DNA from: Candidatus Caccousia avistercoris | GTDB taxonomy: Bacteria > Bacillota > Clostridia > Oscillospirales > Acutalibacteraceae | Assembly (NCBI GenBank): GCA_018715025.1 | Contig: DVMK01000071.1 | Location: 1-8,763, forward strand | Length of the DNA stretch: 8,763 nucleotides | Direction: 5' to 3' | Shown: piece after piece, positions 1 to 6,507 of the stretch | How positions within the stretch are numbered: the first letter of the stretch is position 1 | How the letters are laid out: every line of letters begins with the position of its first letter | Notes under the pieces: generated by a model | Told to the model about the DNA's origin: nothing | Seen by the model: only the letters and a program-made list of their open reading frames with translations | The model's database searches: none | Program-made: the position numbers and the translations under genes

Positions 1-5
1 CAGCT

Positions 6-974
6 CTATATTTTTTCCCAAAACCATTGCGCCCTTTGGCTGAGTTCTTCCCGTTTAGCCAAGGCAGAAAGCCACTGCTCTGGGATAGAAGAAGTTCCGT
101 ACCAAAGCCCGGCCAAGCCTCCGGCAACGGCTGCCGTAGTGTCTGTGTCTTCCCCCAAATTTACGGCGGTAAGAACACAATCCCGGTAGCAGGTGGAGTG
201 AAGCAGGCACCATAGGGACGATTGCAGCGTATGAAGTACATACCCGCTTCCTGAAAGCTTTTCGCCTGGCCAGGAGGCAAGTTCCCGCAAGGAGAAGAAT
301 TCTGGCAGAAAGCCTTGAAAGGCAGGTTTTGCCTGATAGTAGTCAAGCGCTGAAGAAATCCCCATGGTTATGGCCTCTTCCAGAGAATGGGAAAGAAACA
401 GGGCAAATACCACGGAGCAATAGATCCCGCAGGCCAGCAGGCAGCGCGGGTGCGCGTGCGTGCATTTTGAAGCATTGTGGATGACAGCAGCGGTTTCCTC
501 CGTCAGCTTGGCAGGGAATCCCTTTTTCATCAAGTACCAGGCAACCGGGAGCATTCGCATGAGGGAACCGTTGCCGCAGGAAAATTCAGCGGTTTCTCCG
601 CATTCCAATGCCGGTGTGCCGCGGCCGAAGGACAGAACAGCGTTTTTTGTCGTAATCCCCACGTCAAATGTTTCTCCGTGCGCAGTGTTGGTTCCGTTCC
701 AGAGCCAATCAGCAAACCGGTTCATTTGATCCGCATAGTCTATCCCTTTTTCTGCGAGGGAATCCATCATGCACAGCGTCATACTGGTATCGTCAGACCA
801 GGTTCCGGCAGGCTGCCCATGGGAGCCGCCTCCGCACATTTGGGAAACCGGATGGGCCGCAAGGCGTTCACGGTTTATAAATTCAACCGGCACACCCAGG
901 GCGTCGCCAACTGCGAACCCCAACAGGGAGGCCTCTATTTTGTTTTTGATTTGCTGTGTATTTTGATGTTCCAT
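6..974 (-). CDS. ADP-ribosylglycohydrolase (DraG/ARH family)
   Basis: This 322-residue protein is a binuclear metal hydrolase expected to remove ADP-ribose from modified proteins or small molecules in the cytoplasm. The family hallmarks are all visible: GDALG at residues 23-27, TWSDDTSM at 58-65 (metal-binding Asp61/Asp62), GNGSLMR at 134-140, THAHP at 172-176, and GEDTDTT at 274-280 (metal-binding Asp276/Asp278). The length fits a single-domain family member. I chose the ATG at 974 because AAAGGA lies 6 bases upstream of it; the ATG at 980 directly abuts that site and an upstream TTG at 992 has none. It follows the MoxR/DUF5682/VWA operon on the same strand but after a gap of about 160 bases that holds only a micro-ORF and a hairpin. 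Its codons look less GC-rich than those of the operon, so it may have a separate origin. The target is unknown; nitrogenase reductase is unlikely, since no nif genes are present. Confidence 0.93.
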   Translation of the reverse strand: MEHQNTQQIKNKIEASLLGFAVGDALGVPVEFINRERLAAHPVSQMCGGGSHGQPAGTWSDDTSMTLCMMDSLAEKGIDYADQMNRFADWLWNGTNTAHGETFDVGITTKNAVLSFGRGTPALECGETAEFSCGNGSLMRMLPVAWYLMKKGFPAKLTEETAAVIHNASKCTHAHPRCLLACGIYCSVVFALFLSHSLEEAITMGISSALDYYQAKPAFQGFLPEFFSLRELASWPGEKLSGSGYVLHTLQSSLWCLLHSTCYRDCVLTAVNLGEDTDTTAAVAGGLAGLWYGTSSIPEQWLSALAKREELSQRAQWFWEKI

Positions 975-1006
975 GTTCATTCCTTTCTGCAAATGTGCTG
1001 TTTGCT

Positions 1007-1033
1007 CAAAGCCGCGCTGTTTTCCCGGCTTTG
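1007..1033 (-). terminator. Inverted repeat, possible weak terminator
   Basis: A perfect 8-base inverted repeat (CAAAGCCG/CGGCTTTG) with an 11-base loop begins three bases after the stop codon of the 27-residue ORF and lies ahead of the ADP-ribosylglycohydrolase gene. No clear T-tract follows on either strand. It could partly end operon transcription, stabilise the mRNA 3' end, or do nothing. Confidence 0.35.
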
Positions 1034-1036
1034 CCT

Positions 1037-1120
1037 TTAAGGAGTGACCAGGGCCAGCCCGGCCGCGGCTGCGGAAGCGCAGGGTTCTTTTTCTTTCCCC
1101 ACGGGAATAATCCCATCCAT
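1037..1120 (-). CDS. Possible 27-residue micro-protein
   Basis: An ATG 20 bases after the VWA stop codon opens a short frame of 27 residues. The first half is charged (GKEKEP) and the second half is Ala-rich and hydrophobic (SAAAAGLALVTP). A strong AAGGAGG site at 1125-1131 precedes the ATG with a short 4-base spacer. That site, the operon-like gap and the hairpin right after the stop argue for a translated cistron. I recognise no family. It may be a genuine small peptide, a leader, or the remnant of a fourth operon gene truncated by deletion. There is no protein-level evidence beyond the start signals. Confidence 0.4.
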   Translation of the reverse strand: MDGIIPVGKEKEPCASAAAAGLALVTP

Positions 1121-1140
1121 AATTCCTCCTTGTATTCGGT

Positions 1141-2247
1141 TTATTGCATGATCCGGCCCATGTAATCCCCCAGCTGCTCCGGGGTGAGGGCGCCCACGAA
1201 GGCGCCCATGTCTGCCAGGGCCTGGCCTACAGAACGGTTGTAGACGGGCTTGGCGCTGCTGTCCAGGGCGGTGAGGGCCGCCAGCTTGGCCCCGCTTTCC
1301 AGAATGGAGGCGCACACCCGGTACAGGCTGGAGGGCGGCCCGCCCTCGCAGAGATCCGACACCAGGATCACCATGGTGCGGTGGGGGTTGGTAATAAGCC
1401 CTTCGCAGTAGCCCAGGGCCCCGGCAATGTTGGTGCCGCCCCCCAGCTGAACGCTCATGAGCACCTCCACCGGATCCCCCGCGTAGCCGCTCAGATCCAC
1501 CACCTGGGTGTCGAAGATGACCAGCTTCAAGTCCAGCATGGGCATGCGGGCGAAGATGCCCGCCATAATGGCGCTGTGGATGACGGAATCCAGCATGGAG
1601 CCGCTTTCGTCCACAGCAATGACTACATGCCAGGGGTTGTATTTTTTTACCCGGCCGTTGAAGTACACCTGCTCTAAAGTAAGGCGGCGGTTCTCCCGAT
1701 CGTAATGGCGCAGGTTGCGGCGGATGGTCTTTTTCACATCCAGATTCCGCATGGAGCGCACCGGGGAGGCGGTGTTCCGGTCCAGCTTCCCCAGGGTAGA
1801 GCGGCGCAGCTCCTGTTCCATCTTTTTGGTGAGCTCATCCGCCACCTTTTTCACAATCCGCCGGGCAGAGGCCAGCACGCTGTCGCTCATCAGATGCTTC
1901 AGGCCCAGAATGGTGCCAAGCAGGGCCTGGTTGGGCTCCAGCTTTTCCAGCACCTCCTTGTCGGTGAGAAGCTCGGTCAGCTGGTACCGGTTCAGGGCGT
2001 GGCGCTCCAGCACCTCTGCGGCCTGCCGGGGGAAGAGGCGGCGCACCTTGTTCAGCCAAAGGGCCACCGTCAGGCGGCTTCCCTCAGAGCCGCCCTGCTC
2101 CTGCCGCTCGTCCTCGCTCTGTTCCCGGCTGTAGAGAAAGTCCAGCACCTGGTCCAGCTCTTGGGCGCCTGTTTCCAGGGGAAGCCGGCCCTCTGCGTTT
2201 TTCCCCAGCACCAGCCGCCACCGGTTCAATACGGAGCCTTCGCTCAT
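1141..2247 (-). CDS. CoxE-like VWA domain protein
   Basis: This 368-residue cytoplasmic protein has an N-terminal helical region (about 1-200, with a basic, charged stretch at 125-190) followed by a von Willebrand factor A domain (about 205-340). The metal-ion-dependent adhesion site is complete: DESGS at 213-217, Thr272 in GGGTN, and Asp298 in VSDLCEGG. VWA proteins of this type partner with MoxR AAA+ ATPases and link them to a substrate, as in the CobT/BchD-like and CoxE/CoxD-like pairs. The MoxR partner is two genes upstream in the same operon. The start is the ATG at 2247, with AAGGAGG 8 bases upstream. A GTG at 2268 would extend the protein by seven residues but lacks a ribosome site and overlaps the upstream stop codon. 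The gap to the DUF5682 gene is 17 bases. Function as a MoxR partner is inferred from family and context. Confidence 0.9.
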   Translation of the reverse strand: MSEGSVLNRWRLVLGKNAEGRLPLETGAQELDQVLDFLYSREQSEDERQEQGGSEGSRLTVALWLNKVRRLFPRQAAEVLERHALNRYQLTELLTDKEVLEKLEPNQALLGTILGLKHLMSDSVLASARRIVKKVADELTKKMEQELRRSTLGKLDRNTASPVRSMRNLDVKKTIRRNLRHYDRENRRLTLEQVYFNGRVKKYNPWHVVIAVDESGSMLDSVIHSAIMAGIFARMPMLDLKLVIFDTQVVDLSGYAGDPVEVLMSVQLGGGTNIAGALGYCEGLITNPHRTMVILVSDLCEGGPPSSLYRVCASILESGAKLAALTALDSSAKPVYNRSVGQALADMGAFVGALTPEQLGDYMGRIMQ

Positions 2248-2255
2248 GGAAATTT

Positions 2256-2262
2256 CCTCCTT
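2256..2262 (-). promoter_or_regulatory. Ribosome binding site deciding the VWA start
   Basis: AAGGAGG on the minus strand, 8 bases before the ATG at 2247. It lies downstream of the alternative GTG at 2268 and therefore excludes that longer start. Confidence 0.8.
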
Positions 2263-2264
2263 CC

Positions 2265-4634
2265 TCACAGCTGGGCCGCCGCCCAGGCGTCCAGCGCTTC
2301 GCCGTAGGCGTACTGGGCCGCCGTTACCGCCGGGCGCTCCCGCACCGACGCGGCGTCCTTCCCGTGCAGGGCCGCCGCCCGGCGGGCGATGCGGTCTGTC
2401 TCTGCCGGGGCGAAGTAGCTGAAGGCCAGGCGAAGCTCCGGCAGCAGGGCGGTGAAATCCTCCTGGGTAAGCCGGGCGAACAGCCCGTCGATCATGGCGG
2501 TGAACCCCTCGTCAATGAGCACCAGATCCCGGGAGGTGGAAAACAGTCCCCGCAGGAACTGGGCGGAGCAGAGCATCCGTTCCCGGGTGCCCCGCAGGTA
2601 GCCGGCGCAGGTGCGGAACACCTCCTCCTTCCACTGGGGATCGGCCCCGTACAGCAGGCCCAGGGCGGCCCCGTGCAGGGCGGGGTTCCCGTCCGGATCC
2701 TCTGTCAGGCGCTGCAGGGCGTCCAGCAGCTGGCCCCGCCGCCTGGCAAAGGGGCCCCCGGCGCTGAGCCGGTACAGCAGGGCGCATACCTGGATGCACG
2801 AATCCAGCCGGTCGTCCTTCACCCCTGCCATGGCGGGAAGAAGCTGCGCCAGCTTGGTAAAGCACACGTCCAGCAGGCGGGGAAGGCGGTCTTCCTCCTG
2901 CTGGCGGTACAGATCCTGCAGCTCCCACAGGGTGTTCAGGTGGCGGCAGGCTTCTGCCAGGGAGAAAAAGTCCCCGTCCACGGCCAGAAGGGCCTCCAGC
3001 TTTTCTGTCAGGGCCTGGGTTTCATCCTCCAGCCCCATGAGGAAGCCCTGCACCAGCAGCCCGGCCCCCTCCCCGGCCAGCGAAACCCTGGCCATGCGCT
3101 GGTTCAGCTCGGTGCGGCAGGCCTCCTCCATGGTAGCGCCAGAGACAGAGTGGTCGATGAGAGCCGCCGCCACATGGCCGCTCCACTTGTATTTCCATGT
3201 TTCCCGGATCAGGTTCCGGTCCTTCCCGCGCAGCAGATCCGGCCCTTTCTGCCGCTGGGCGAAGCCGCAGTCCAAAAAGACGGTCTGGTACAAAAAGCAG
3301 CTGGCCGCCCGGTGCCGTGGGGAGGAAAAGATGTTCAGCGTCACCTGCTGGGACATGGCGCCCTGCAGCTTCAGCCGGAATTTTTTGCACTGCCCGTCAA
3401 AGTCCTTCACCAGGGGAGGCACCAGGGCCTGGCTGCAAAGCTCGCCCACCTGGTTCCCGGTGAGAAGCTTCCGCAGCACCCGCAGGGGCTCGCTGGCGGC
3501 CACCGCCTCCTCGCCCTTCACAAAACAGCTGAGCACCGCGTCCTGCAGCTCGTACAGGCCGGGCTGGCTTTTGCCCCGCAGCTCTGCCAGCCCCCGGGCC
3601 ATGTCCATGGCGCAGATCTCGTCAAAGGCGGAAAGGGAGAAGCCCTCCCGCCGCAGGCTGCGGCCCGCCGCCACCAGGAAATCCAGGTTGGCTTTGTCGT
3701 AGGGGAGCTCCGGCGTTTCCGATTCCAGAATACTCCATATTTTGTGGTAAAACCCAGGGCTGGGCATGCCGCTGGCGTAGCCGTTCAGCGCGTCGGCGGC
3801 CTCCATGGAATACCGCATGGGGTACACGCCCTGAGAGCCCTCCGGCAGGGAATGGGACCTCTGCCAGGGTTGGGGATGCAGCAGGCCCCAGGTGTGAAAG
3901 CCGCCGGTCACCACCAGCACCCGCTGGAACTCCTCCCGGGCCTTGGCGATGTTTTGGGCCATGTAGGCTTCCCGGGCCAGACAGCCCTCCTCCTCCAGCT
4001 GCTCCTGGGGCGTTTCCTGCCGGGCGGGCAGGCAGTAGGCGTGCATCTGGGCCACATACTCCTCCGTGCTCATGGAAAGGGCGCGGATCTCGAAGTATTT
4101 TTCCCAAAACTCCTCAAAGCTGCGCAGTCCGGCTTTCTGGCACAGCAGGGCGACAAAGCGGCTGCGGCTCAGCAGGTAGTCGTCCTGGTAGGCGTGCTTT
4201 TCCTCCCGGCTGCGCAGGCCCTTTTCCCCGCTTGTGGCCAGCAGGATTTCCCCGTAGGGAAGGTCGATGAACCGGCAGGGGACGCCCCGTTCCGCCGCCT
4301 CCCGCAGGGCGGCGTACTCCGGGGAGCAGGCCAGAAAGGGGTAGTAGCACTTGTAGCTTTCCTTTTCTTCGCTGAGCAGGCCCGCGCTGTCGCGGTATGA
4401 GTAGTACAGGGCCAGAGGCGGGCGGCTGGCCGGGTCGGCCAGCACCGGCAGCAGGGGGTTGGCGTTTTCCGGCCCTTCCACCAGAATGCAGTCCGGCTGG
4501 TAGCGCTGAATGGCCCGCCGCAGGTGCCAGGCGCAGGCCGGGCTGTGGTGGCGCACCGGGAAGTACAGGCAGGGGGCGCCGTAGTCAAAGGGAATCACTG
4601 CAGCTGCTTCCGCGCCTCGTAATAGCTCTTCCAT
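2265..4634 (-). CDS. DUF5682-family protein with TraB/TIKI-like N-terminus
   Basis: This 789-residue protein matches, from memory of the family, DUF5682 proteins found beside MoxR and VWA genes; their function is unassigned. The N-terminal part (about 20-260) contains VRHHSPACA at 27-35, LVEGPEN at 51-57, REAYMAQNI at 221-229 and VVTGGFHTWGL at 241-251. This spacing and pattern (an early His, a strand ending in Glu, R...MA..I, then a strand ending GxxH..GL) resembles the TraB/TIKI/EreA metallo-hydrolase group. That is an inference. A conserved-looking block ALNGYASGMPSPGFY lies at 282-296, and WKYKWSGH at 480-487 begins another. The C-terminal part (about 540-760) is rich in amphipathic helices and may be a HEAT-like scaffold. 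No signal peptide or membrane segment is visible. The start ATG has GGGAGG 7 bases upstream and overlaps the end of the MoxR gene by 40 bases, suggesting coupled translation. It could be a substrate-binding subunit, an effector, or an enzyme. Confidence 0.85.
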   Translation of the reverse strand: MEELLRGAEAAAVIPFDYGAPCLYFPVRHHSPACAWHLRRAIQRYQPDCILVEGPENANPLLPVLADPASRPPLALYYSYRDSAGLLSEEKESYKCYYPFLACSPEYAALREAAERGVPCRFIDLPYGEILLATSGEKGLRSREEKHAYQDDYLLSRSRFVALLCQKAGLRSFEEFWEKYFEIRALSMSTEEYVAQMHAYCLPARQETPQEQLEEEGCLAREAYMAQNIAKAREEFQRVLVVTGGFHTWGLLHPQPWQRSHSLPEGSQGVYPMRYSMEAADALNGYASGMPSPGFYHKIWSILESETPELPYDKANLDFLVAAGRSLRREGFSLSAFDEICAMDMARGLAELRGKSQPGLYELQDAVLSCFVKGEEAVAASEPLRVLRKLLTGNQVGELCSQALVPPLVKDFDGQCKKFRLKLQGAMSQQVTLNIFSSPRHRAASCFLYQTVFLDCGFAQRQKGPDLLRGKDRNLIRETWKYKWSGHVAAALIDHSVSGATMEEACRTELNQRMARVSLAGEGAGLLVQGFLMGLEDETQALTEKLEALLAVDGDFFSLAEACRHLNTLWELQDLYRQQEEDRLPRLLDVCFTKLAQLLPAMAGVKDDRLDSCIQVCALLYRLSAGGPFARRRGQLLDALQRLTEDPDGNPALHGAALGLLYGADPQWKEEVFRTCAGYLRGTRERMLCSAQFLRGLFSTSRDLVLIDEGFTAMIDGLFARLTQEDFTALLPELRLAFSYFAPAETDRIARRAAALHGKDAASVRERPAVTAAQYAYGEALDAWAAAQL

Positions 4635-5713
4635 AATCCGCCCTCCCGTTCCGCTTTGTCCCGCACTACTGTGGAAAAGTAGCTTTTCAGCTTTTCCAGA
4701 TCATCCCGGGATTCCTTCAATACCGCGCCGGTCAGGTTCTGCACCATGCAGCCCATGTCCATGGCGCCGTCCCCGTAATAATAGGCGGACATCATGGTTT
4801 GGTAGTAGACAGAGACGGCCTCGGCGGTGCTCATGACGCTGCCGGGGGAGTCGATGCGGTGCCCCATGGAGGAAACGCCCTCCCGCAGCTCATGGAAGGT
4901 GGCGGCCAACAGGGCCGCCGCGCCCTCATCCGGCTCCATAGCGATTCCGGCGGACTGCGCCAGCCCCCGCACCTCGTTCAGGATAATCTGTTTTTCCAGC
5001 TTTACATCCCGCACCGGCTGCACCGTCTCAAAATTGAAGCGGCGCTTGAGGGCGCTGCTCATCTCGTTCACGCCCTTGTCCCTGGTGTTGGCGGTGCCGA
5101 TGACGTTGAAGCCGGGCCTGGCGAACAGAAGCCCCTCGTCGCCCAGCTCCGGCACGTTCAGCACCTTGTCGCTCATTACGCTGATCAGGCTGTCCTGAAT
5201 TTCTGCCGGGGTGCGGGTAATCTCTTCAAACCGGGTGAGAATTCCCTTTTCCATGCCGGTAAACAGGGGAGAGGGCACCAGCGCCTGCCGGGAAGGGCCG
5301 TTGGCCAGCAGCAGGGCGTAGTTCCAGCTGTATTTGATCATGTCCTCGGTGGTGCCTGCGGTGCCCTGCACCGTGTTGGTGCTCACCCCGCTGACGGCGG
5401 CGGACAAAAGCTCTGACAGCATGGTTTTCGCCGTGCCGGGCTCGCCCACCAGCATGAGGCCGCGGTTCCCTGCCAGGGTGATGATGCACCGCTCTACCAA
5501 AGTATCGTTTCCCAAATATTTTTTCTGGATCCGCACCTCCCGGCCATTCCACTCCAAAGGGGCTTCCCTGCCCAGGATAAAGTCCCGCACTGCCCGGGGG
5601 CTCAGCTTCCAGCCCAGAGGCTTCTTGTTCCCTTTGTCTGCCTCGGCCAAGGCCGCCAGCTCTTCCTGGTACCGCACTTCCGCCTGCGGCCGTATCTGCG
5701 CCGTTTCTTTCAT
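4595..5713 (-). CDS. MoxR-family AAA+ ATPase
   Basis: This 372-residue ATPase is the first gene of the operon. It should form a ring that uses ATP hydrolysis to remodel a partner, usually together with a VWA protein. Visible motifs: Walker A GEPGTAKT at 90-97; a Walker B region ending RFEEITR at 161-167, where the usual DE pair is EE; sensor 1 at TANT (207-210, Asn209); and a candidate arginine finger in LKRRF (222-226). The C-terminal lid domain follows to the end. About 60 N-terminal residues precede the AAA+ core and are charged. The start is the ATG at 5713, with AAGGGAG 8 bases upstream; an in-frame GTG at 5722 overlaps that site and is unlikely. A promoter and a leader of about 140 bases with two inverted repeats lie upstream. 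The 3' end overlaps the DUF5682 gene by 40 bases. The family assignment is firm; the client is not known. Confidence 0.93.
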   Translation of the reverse strand: MKETAQIRPQAEVRYQEELAALAEADKGNKKPLGWKLSPRAVRDFILGREAPLEWNGREVRIQKKYLGNDTLVERCIITLAGNRGLMLVGEPGTAKTMLSELLSAAVSGVSTNTVQGTAGTTEDMIKYSWNYALLLANGPSRQALVPSPLFTGMEKGILTRFEEITRTPAEIQDSLISVMSDKVLNVPELGDEGLLFARPGFNVIGTANTRDKGVNEMSSALKRRFNFETVQPVRDVKLEKQIILNEVRGLAQSAGIAMEPDEGAAALLAATFHELREGVSSMGHRIDSPGSVMSTAEAVSVYYQTMMSAYYYGDGAMDMGCMVQNLTGAVLKESRDDLEKLKSYFSTVVRDKAEREGGLWKSYYEARKQLQ

Positions 5714-5732
5714 AAAATCCACTCCCTTGCTT

Positions 5733-5758
5733 TTTCCGCCGCAAAAGCTTGCCGGAAA
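5733..5758 (-). promoter_or_regulatory. Leader hairpin upstream of the MoxR ribosome site
   Basis: In the minus-strand leader, TTTCCG and CGGAAA form a 6-base outer stem around an inner GCAA/TTGC stem, with a small bulge. It ends a few bases before the AAGGGAG ribosome site at 5722-5728. It could modulate translation or mRNA stability of the operon. This is a structural reading only. Confidence 0.4.
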
Positions 5759-5826
5759 CTCAAAATTTCATTATGCCATATCATATTAGTAGGAAAGAGA
5801 GGCGAACCGCGCCCCCGGTCAGGCCC

Positions 5827-5843
5827 CCTCCTCTTTGAGGAGG
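5827..5843 (-). promoter_or_regulatory. Inverted repeat in the early MoxR operon leader
   Basis: CCTCCTC/GAGGAGG with a 3-base loop gives a perfect 7-base stem, located roughly 10 bases after the predicted transcription start. There is no following T-tract on the minus strand, so a terminator is unlikely. It may be a 5' stabilising hairpin or an operator. Confidence 0.4.
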
Positions 5844-5858
5844 CTCTATTCCTGAAAA

Positions 5859-5887
5859 AGTATACCCTATTTTTGCCGTAACAGCAA
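5859..5887 (-). promoter_or_regulatory. Sigma-A-type promoter of the MoxR operon
   Basis: On the minus strand a -35 element TTGCTG (5882-5887) and a -10 element TATACT (5859-5864) are separated by exactly 17 bases. The predicted start near 5852 gives a leader of about 140 bases before the MoxR ATG. The stretch from 5714 to 6046 holds no gene. It carries this promoter, the two leader inverted repeats, a GC-rich patch around 5950-5966, and the divergent tRNA promoter. Confidence 0.65.
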
Positions 5888-6000
5888 GAGGAAAACTGTG
5901 AACAACGCCTCATTTCCGGCCGGCTGCCAGGCGGAAAACGGGGGAAAGGGGGCGCCGCCGCCGCGGTATGGGAAAATCTCAGGAAATGATGGATTTTTTG

Positions 6001-6029
6001 TTGACAGGTGATTTTCTCTATGCTATAAT
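6001..6029 (+). promoter_or_regulatory. Near-consensus promoter of the tRNA array
   Basis: TTGACA at 6001-6006 and TATAAT at 6024-6029 are separated by 17 bases, a perfect match to the vegetative consensus. The tRNA-Gly gene begins 17 bases after the -10 box, as expected for a strong stable-RNA promoter. Confidence 0.9.
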
Positions 6030-6046
6030 AATAGCCGTCGCTAAAC

Positions 6047-6120
6047 GCGGGTGTAGTTCAATGGTAGAATCCCAGCCTTCCAAGCTGGTCGTGTGGGTTC
6101 GATTCCCATCACCCGCTCCA
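6047..6120 (+). tRNA. tRNA-Gly (TCC)
   Basis: The 74-base gene folds as a standard cloverleaf. The acceptor pair is GCGGGTG/CACCCGC, the anticodon stem CCAGC/GCTGG encloses the loop CTTCCAA with anticodon TCC at 6079-6081, and the discriminator is T followed by encoded CCA. It reads GGA codons and by wobble GGG. It is the first gene of the five-tRNA array. Confidence 0.95.
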
Positions 6121-6148
6121 CATTTGCGGCCGTTTCAAATCATGTTTT

Positions 6149-6225
6149 GCGCCAATAGCTCAGCTGGATAGAGCAACTGCCTTCTAAGCAGTAGGCCAGG
6201 GGTTCGAGTCCCTTTTGGCGCGCCA
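6149..6225 (+). tRNA. tRNA-Arg (TCT)
   Basis: 77 bases. The acceptor stem GCGCCAA/TTGGCGC is perfect, the anticodon stem ACTGC/GCAGT encloses TCT at 6183-6185, the discriminator is G and CCA is encoded. It reads AGA and AGG codons. Confidence 0.95.
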
Positions 6226-6230
6226 ATATG

Positions 6231-6307
6231 GTGGATGTAGCTTAGTTGGTTAAAGCGCCAGATTGTGGCTCTGGAGATCGTGGGTTCGAGTCCCATCTTC
6301 CACCCCA
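6231..6307 (+). tRNA. tRNA-His (GTG)
   Basis: The anticodon stem CCAGA/TCTGG encloses GTG at 6265-6267. The discriminator is C (6304), and the base before the gene is G (6230), which supplies the extra G-1 typical of tRNA-His; CCA is encoded. The acceptor stem GTGGATG/CTTCCAC has one apparent T-T mismatch at pair 6-67. It starts only five bases after tRNA-Arg, so RNA processing must separate the two. Confidence 0.93.
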
Positions 6308-6324
6308 TTTTTACTTATTCGAGG

Positions 6325-6347
6325 CGCAGGGCGGTTCCCGCCTTGCG
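6325..6347 (+). terminator. Hairpin between tRNA-His and tRNA-Gln
   Basis: A 10-base-pair stem with one G-T pair and a TTC loop (arms 6325-6334 and 6338-6347) sits between the two tRNAs, with CTTTTC a few bases on. It resembles an intrinsic terminator with a poor T-tract. It may partly end transcription or guide processing of the precursor. Confidence 0.45.
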
Positions 6348-6358
6348 GCCCTTTTCAT

Positions 6359-6434
6359 TGGGCTGTAGCCAAGGGGTAAGGCAACGGACTTTGACTCCGT
6401 CATTCCGCGCGTTCAAATCGCGCCAGCCCAGCCA
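6359..6434 (+). tRNA. tRNA-Gln (TTG)
   Basis: 76 bases. The acceptor TGGGCTG/CAGCCCA begins with the T-A pair often seen in glutamine tRNAs. The anticodon stem ACGGA/TCCGT encloses TTG at 6391-6393, the discriminator is G and CCA is encoded. It reads CAA and CAG. A GC-rich 6-base hairpin (6438-6452) follows in the spacer before tRNA-Lys. Confidence 0.95.
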
Positions 6435-6507
6435 TTGCCGCCCCCTGGGCGGATCGTCAGCCAAATCAGCATATTTCCGCTGGTTTTGTATACAATAAAT
6501 TTCCTAT

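Noticed and set aside
2364..4400. A 678-codon open frame on the plus strand opposite the DUF5682 gene
   Set aside because: It is an antisense shadow produced by GC-rich codons. Its product is low-complexity Gly/Gln/Ala/His/Leu sequence with no motif, while the minus-strand protein has coherent domains and start signals.
5710..5913. A 67-codon minus-strand frame upstream of the MoxR gene
   Set aside because: It begins upstream of the predicted promoter, lacks a ribosome site, and spans the promoter and leader hairpins. No family resemblance.
5968..6171. A plus-strand frame running over the tRNA promoter and tRNA-Gly
   Set aside because: It overlaps a consensus promoter and two tRNA genes, which explain the sequence fully.
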